Below, piece by piece: positions 6,874 to 9,055 of a stretch of 9,055 nucleotides of DNA. How positions within the stretch are numbered: position 1 is the first letter of the stretch; every line of letters begins with the position of its first letter. The stretch comes from Myxococcales bacterium. Its GTDB lineage: Bacteria > Myxococcota > Polyangia > Fen-1088. The notes under the pieces are model-generated. The model saw only the letters and a list, made by a program, of their open reading frames with translations, made no database searches and had not been told where the DNA came from. The translations under genes and the position numbers were made by a program. The stretch covers positions 1 to 9,055 of the forward strand of contig PMBY01000359.1 in assembly GCA_003153875.1 (NCBI GenBank), read 5' to 3'.

Positions 6874-8274
6874 ATGCGCTGGCTTCCCGATTTGACTATG
6901 GAACACCCGGCGCACGCGCTTGCTGTTGTCTGCCTCGCCGCATCGACCATCCTGGGCTGCGGCGGCAGGCACGGTGGCACCCCAGCACTGTCCTCGGGCG
7001 GCACGGGCCCGGCTGCCGGCGCGGGCGGCAGAAATGGCGGCGCAGGTGCCGCGGGCAGTGGCGGCGCAGCCGTCGGCGGGAGTGTGGACACCGCGGGTGC
7101 GAGCGGCGCATCGACGGGCGCAGCAATCGAGGCGGCCTGTGGCCCTGCCCCAGTCGGCAGCTTCGCACGCTGCACGAAGAATCCGTTGCTGCGCGCGGGA
7201 GCGACCACGGCTGATGGCAGGGTGGAGCTTTCGATTGGCGATCCCGACGTGTTCTTCGACGAGGATGAAGGTGTGTGGAAGGCGTGGTGGTCCACTGGCG
7301 TCGCATCCACGTTCACAGTACCCGAAGCGCAAATCCAGATGGGCATCAAGTGCGGCACCAGCGCGGATGGTGCAACCTGGTCGGTGCAACAAGCGCTCGC
7401 CATCCAGGCCGAGCCGGGGTCGGGTGCGTGGGACCAGCTCAAGCTCGAAACACCCTCGGTGGTGAAGATCCCGTGGAATCCTCCGGAGCGGCGCTACCTG
7501 CTGGCCTACTCGGGCGCGCACGAGCAACGCACCGTGGACCTGGGAAGTTCCCAGATCGACGTCCCATGGTACCAGCTTGGCGTCGCGTTCTCGGCTGATG
7601 GCAAGACCTTTGCGCGACTGCCAGCCGCCGAATCGCCCTACGCCAATGCCAGCACCGGCTTCTCGGACGTTGCTGGCCTGGTGCTGCTCGGCAAGGACGC
7701 CTTCCCGGACATGCCGAGTGTCGCGGACGGCCTGCTTGCGGATCCCGAACTTGTGGTGGACGGCGACACCATTCATCTCTTCTTCTCGTCGATGCCCGTG
7801 AACGCGCAGATGCAGCCGCTTGCCTACGGGGTCAGCCACGCGACTTCCAAGGACGGAATCCACTTTACCCAGCAGGCGAGCAATCCCCAGATCTCGGGCG
7901 CTGCGCAACCAAGCGTGCTCAAGGATCCGTCGAGCGGTGTCTGGGAGCTCTTCTACGTGAGCGACACCGACCAGGAGAAGTCGACCGAGCCGAGCACGTT
8001 CAATCCATTCCTCGGCGTGTTCCGTTCGACCTCGCCCGACTTGAGCACCTGGTCGGCCAAGCCGGCGCAGCGCTACCTGACCTGGGATCCGAACTCGCCC
8101 TGGGAAATCTACGGGCTCATCGCCGCGGGTGACATGGCCCTGCGCGACGGAATACACCGCTACTACTACCCCGGGTGGAGCAACAAAGACGTGCCTGTGG
8201 GCTTCTTGTGCCCACTGCGCGACGGGAGCTATCCGCCGGCCGTAGTGGTCTTGGACTTGGCCATTCGCAGGTGA
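6874..8274 (+). CDS. Probable lipoprotein with five-bladed glycosidase-like beta-propeller (GH43/GH32-like fold)
   Basis: The protein is 466 aa from ATG 6874. A hydrophobic signal ends in ILGC with C29 as probable lipid site, followed by a Gly/Ala-rich spacer (about 30-85). The main domain shows five blade-like repeats, each a short acidic/Pro turn plus strands: GDPDVFFDED (122-131), ETPSVVKIPW (192-201), ADPELVVDGD (289-298), AQPSVLKDPS (344-353) and AAGDMALRDG (417-426). Four S.DG..W/F-type strands (TSADGATW, FSADGKTF, TSKDGIHF, TSPDLSTW) alternate with them. This is the layout of the five-bladed GH32/43/62/68/130 propellers. D123 or D125, E192 and D290 are candidate active-site carboxylates, but no family-specific signature is clear. 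Substrate and activity are unknown, and it could be a non-catalytic sugar-binding relative. Start alternatives are 6799 (poor coding character upstream of 6874) and 6898 (short signal, no Arg); none has a good SD. It is followed after 11 nt by a membrane glycosyltransferase, suggesting a shared role in surface glycans. Confidence 0.72.
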   Translation: MRWLPDLTMEHPAHALAVVCLAASTILGCGGRHGGTPALSSGGTGPAAGAGGRNGGAGAAGSGGAAVGGSVDTAGASGASTGAAIEAACGPAPVGSFARCTKNPLLRAGATTADGRVELSIGDPDVFFDEDEGVWKAWWSTGVASTFTVPEAQIQMGIKCGTSADGATWSVQQALAIQAEPGSGAWDQLKLETPSVVKIPWNPPERRYLLAYSGAHEQRTVDLGSSQIDVPWYQLGVAFSADGKTFARLPAAESPYANASTGFSDVAGLVLLGKDAFPDMPSVADGLLADPELVVDGDTIHLFFSSMPVNAQMQPLAYGVSHATSKDGIHFTQQASNPQISGAAQPSVLKDPSSGVWELFYVSDTDQEKSTEPSTFNPFLGVFRSTSPDLSTWSAKPAQRYLTWDPNSPWEIYGLIAAGDMALRDGIHRYYYPGWSNKDVPVGFLCPLRDGSYPPAVVVLDLAIRR

Positions 8275-8281
8275 GAGGAAG
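8274..8281 (+). promoter_or_regulatory. Shine-Dalgarno for the GT-C glycosyltransferase
   Basis: AGAGGAAG starts on the last base of the preceding stop codon, and its GAGGA core ends 6 nt before the ATG at 8286. It fixes that start and indicates an operon with the upstream lipoprotein gene. Confidence 0.6.
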
Positions 8282-8285
8282 ATCC

Positions 8286-9055
8286 ATGCCCTTTCTGCCC
8301 AGCTCAATCCTTGGCCGGCTTCGCGCGGCCGAGCGGGGCATCACCGTCGCGGGTCTGGGGTGTGTTCTTTTCTTCTTCGCACTGCTCAAGCTGTACTCGC
8401 TCAATTTCGTCAAGGGCGACGAACACATGTACTTCTACATGAGCTTGCTCGTGTCCAAGGGGAAGTGGCCCTACCAAGATTTCTTCTTTTCCCATCCGCC
8501 CCTGCAGCTCTACCTCATGGGCGCGCTGTACAAGCTCTTCGGCTACTCGCTGGCCCTGTCGAAGGCCGTGCCTTCTCTGGCCGCGATGGTTTCGGGCGTG
8601 TACGTGTATCTGCTGGGCCGCCGCCTGGTCGGCCGCAGTGAAGCGCTTCTCGCTGTCATCCTTTTCCTCTTCACCTTCGATGTCCTGCGCGGCTCGTCCC
8701 ACTTCACCGGGGCCAGCTGCGCCCTGGCCTTCGGCCTCGCGGCCAGTTACCAGGCGCTCGCCCGCCGCCCGATTTTCGCCGGAGTGCTTTTTGCCATTGG
8801 CACTTTCATTGGCATCTACATCGCTCCGCTCGCGCTCATGCTCAGCGTTCTGCTCGCCTTCCGCTCGTGGAAGGAATCTCTGCGCCTGCTGGGCAGCACC
8901 CTGGTCGTCAGTGCGCTCATCTGCGCGGTCTTCGCCGGTGTCGCCGGCCACGCCTTCTGGTACCAAGTCTTCGGCTACAACCTCAACAAGGTGGCGCTTC
9001 GCTATTCCTGGTTTGCCAAGGCTAGGAACGTCGCCTACCTCAACACAGCGGTCAT
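8286..9055 (+). CDS. GT-C superfamily membrane glycosyltransferase (ArnT/PMT_2-like), N-terminal part
   Basis: The frame stays open from ATG 8286 to the window edge and gives 256 residues of a longer protein. After a short basic cytoplasmic end, the first membrane helix (about 18-40) leads to NFVKGDEHMYFYMSLLVSKG with the acidic pair D45-E46. WPYQDFFFSHPPLQLYLMG follows (61-79). This first-loop acidic motif plus a downstream PPL is typical of GT39/ArnT/PMT_2-type enzymes, which use polyprenyl-phosphate-linked sugars on the outer face of the cytoplasmic membrane, with the loop Asp acting in catalysis. Further hydrophobic segments lie at about 90-110, 118-134, 141-158, 163-192 and 202-222. The acceptor (lipid A, glycan or protein) cannot be told from the sequence. 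The C-terminal domain is outside the window. Spacing of 11 nt from the lipoprotein gene and a good SD argue for co-transcription. Confidence 0.82.
   Translation, partial: MPFLPSSILGRLRAAERGITVAGLGCVLFFFALLKLYSLNFVKGDEHMYFYMSLLVSKGKWPYQDFFFSHPPLQLYLMGALYKLFGYSLALSKAVPSLAAMVSGVYVYLLGRRLVGRSEALLAVILFLFTFDVLRGSSHFTGASCALAFGLAASYQALARRPIFAGVLFAIGTFIGIYIAPLALMLSVLLAFRSWKESLRLLGSTLVVSALICAVFAGVAGHAFWYQVFGYNLNKVALRYSWFAKARNVAYLNTAV

Noticed and set aside
6733..8307. 524-codon open frame on the minus strand opposite the glycosidase-like lipoprotein
   Set aside because: It overlaps a gene with a clear signal, lipobox and blade repeats. The antisense product is Arg/His/Gly-rich with no domain, and it would also cover the divergent promoter region.
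8304..8966. 220-codon Glu/Arg-rich minus-strand open frame at the right end
   Set aside because: It is antisense to the glycosyltransferase, which has membrane helices, the D-E loop motif and a good SD. The charged composition is what reverse-complemented hydrophobic codons give.
1..9055. Mobile element, phage or defence island
   Set aside because: No transposase, integrase, terminal inverted repeats, tRNA att site, toxin-antitoxin pair or nuclease/helicase defence gene is visible.

Overview
The window reads as chromosomal DNA of a high-GC myxobacterium (Myxococcota, order not resolvable). The pointers are the GC-rich codon use, the dprA-topA adjacency, Myxococcus-type cysteine-rich repeats (CGDG..D.GE.CDDGN), a fibro-slime domain, Gly/Thr- and Gly/Ala-rich linkers behind lipoprotein signals, and a TPR+PEGA envelope protein. 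The assignment comes from family knowledge and was not tested by any search.

Layout. (1) Positions 1-75 are the last 24 codons of a dprA-like gene. Its stop overlaps the GTG start of topA (65-2518, DNA topoisomerase I with a basic N-terminal tail and four C-terminal zinc-ribbon-like units). (2) After a 46-bp convergent gap with no recognisable terminator comes a two-gene minus-strand operon, transcribed from about 6733 down to 2565. A secreted TPR-linker-PEGA protein with two C-terminal membrane segments (6733-5651) is translationally coupled (ATGA overlap) to a 1029-aa probable lipoprotein (5654-2565). The latter joins a seven-repeat Asp-box beta-propeller, a tandemly repeated Gly/Thr linker, two Cys-rich modules and a fibro-slime domain. 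(3) A 140-bp divergent intergenic region holds weak promoter candidates and short repeats. (4) To the right, on the plus strand, lie a probable lipoprotein with an apparent five-bladed glycosidase-like propeller (6874-8274) and, 11 nt later, a GT-C/ArnT-like membrane glycosyltransferase (8286 to beyond 9055).

The left part is housekeeping (DNA uptake/recombination and supercoiling). The rest is accessory cell-envelope material: two divergent two-gene units, each pairing a propeller-bearing predicted lipoprotein with a membrane-associated partner. I see no CRISPR, tRNA, rRNA, insertion sequence, integrase or recognisable defence system. The most unusual item is the domain architecture and repeat history of the 1029-aa protein.
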